This document shows, in pieces, positions 63,201 to 64,000 of a stretch of DNA of 64,000 nucleotides. The position numbers and the translations under genes were made by a program. The stretch is from contig JALJCS010000004.1 in NCBI GenBank assembly GCA_023055355.1, positions 35,048,244 through 35,112,243 of the forward strand. The letters run 5' to 3'. The DNA is from Agelaius tricolor. Its lineage: Eukaryota; Chordata; Aves; Passeriformes; Icteridae. The notes beneath the pieces are model-generated. The model saw only the letters and a program-made list of their open reading frames with translations, did not search any database and was not told the DNA's origin. How positions within the stretch are numbered: the stretch's first letter is position 1; each line of letters begins with the position of its first letter.

Positions 63201-64000
63201 TCCATTCAATCCACAGAATAATTCAGCCCTTTGCCTGCAGTTTTAACACTGAAAAAATTTTAGTGTGTATATCATGTACTTTCCATTCTGCTGGGTTTGT
63301 GTTCTGATGTGCTGACAAGCAGAAATATTCTAGTAATGCTAGGAAGACGTTAAGAACGTTATCTATAATTAAAAGAAGGTAGAAGAGAGCTGGAAGGAAG
63401 ACTTTTTTTTTCTTTTCTCCAAACAGAAAAGACAGTAATGGTGCTGGAAAAGTAAAGCATCTAAAAATTTAGCACAAAACTCCTCAAGACACTTTGAACA
63501 CATACACACCTCCACAGCCACTCACCCACTCATACACACCCATATGCACTTTTTGAAATGATCTTTTAATAAGATGTGAACATTCACCTGGATTTCAGCT
63601 CAGGGCAAACTGTTCCAGAAGTTGACAGGATGTTGGACCATTAAATTATTTTCCTGTCATTTTATCCTCATCTCTTGTTTTAGAAAGAACAAATACTTCC
63701 AATAACATTGTTAAGCAGGAAAAAAATGAAAGAATAATGCCACATCAACACCAACATCCCTCTTCCTGCACTCTGTTTTCTGCTGTTAAAAAACGATTTC
63801 CATTATGCTTTCTAAGTGGATGAAAATGTAACAGAAGTTGTTTCTTGTGCGTTTTTTACTTACTATACAAGATGAAGGAAGCCTGGACAATACTGATACA
63901 AGGAGGGTTATGACAGCATTTACCCTAATGGTAGACTTCACATTTTTGGTACCTGTTGACATGATGGCCCATCTGTCAAGTTTGCCCTACTGTCCCTCAA
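60236..64000. other. Non-coding DNA to window end, no gene recognised
   Basis: Unique AT-rich sequence. Frames such as 62678-62950 (90 codons) have no recognisable domain. A CAC-rich stretch (ACACACC, CACTCACCCACTC) lies at about 63500-63545. No transposon or RNA gene is supported. Confidence 0.5.

Noticed and set aside
1..64000. CRISPR arrays, operons, phage or plasmid genes
   Set aside because: No regularly spaced identical repeats and no runs of close-packed long reading frames. CR1 repeats show the DNA is vertebrate.

Overview
This window reads as vertebrate, and specifically avian, non-coding DNA. Most of it is AT-rich and poor in CpG, with long stretches lacking any convincing reading frame. 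The clearest taxonomic clue is a set of CR1 LINE copies of the kinds found in birds: one plus-strand copy ending in an (ATTCT)n tail, two long minus-strand copies, and one short fragment. The (ATTCT)n-tailed type points to Neoaves, perhaps a songbird. That is a judgement from remembered repeat consensus, not a database search. I found no protein-coding exon, tRNA, rRNA or other RNA gene that I can defend. The window is best read as part of a gene desert or a very large intron.

Layout. 1-2.8 kb is unique AT-rich DNA. 2.85-3.37 kb is a CR1 3' end plus an ATTCT microsatellite. At 4.87-4.95 kb there is a long perfect inverted repeat. 5-30 kb is mostly unique sequence with worn MIR-like SINEs (19.8, 23.9 and 25.6 kb), a short CR1 fragment (20.05 kb), a GATA microsatellite that grew out of a 30-bp tandem duplication (16.8-16.9 kb), and blocks that look like conserved non-coding elements (16.4 and 18.9 kb). 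30.5-31.2 kb is an isolated CpG island with a twin TATA-like motif facing the minus strand, the most promoter-like place in the window. 33.2-33.8 kb carries a near-perfect 18-bp hairpin beside a decayed reverse-transcriptase fragment whose motifs are of the RTE (BovB/AviRTE) type, not CR1. 37-39 kb has two enhancer-like blocks and another MIR-like SINE. 43.3 and 50.1-50.8 kb are minus-strand CR1 copies. 45.5-46, 56-56.35 and 57.8-58.35 kb are the best candidate conserved regulatory elements, with CpG retained in AT-rich surroundings and clusters of homeodomain and forkhead-type motifs. 59.6-59.8 kb resembles an ancient vertebrate repeat. The rest, to 64 kb, is unique non-coding DNA.

How it may work together. 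Several compact, homeobox-motif-rich blocks separated by gene-free DNA are what one expects of a regulatory landscape around a developmental gene outside the window. That is inference: alignment to other birds and reptiles would settle it. I see no new multi-gene system. The items most worth a second look are the orphan CpG island, the RTE-type fragment, the two long hairpins and the 56-58 kb candidate enhancers.
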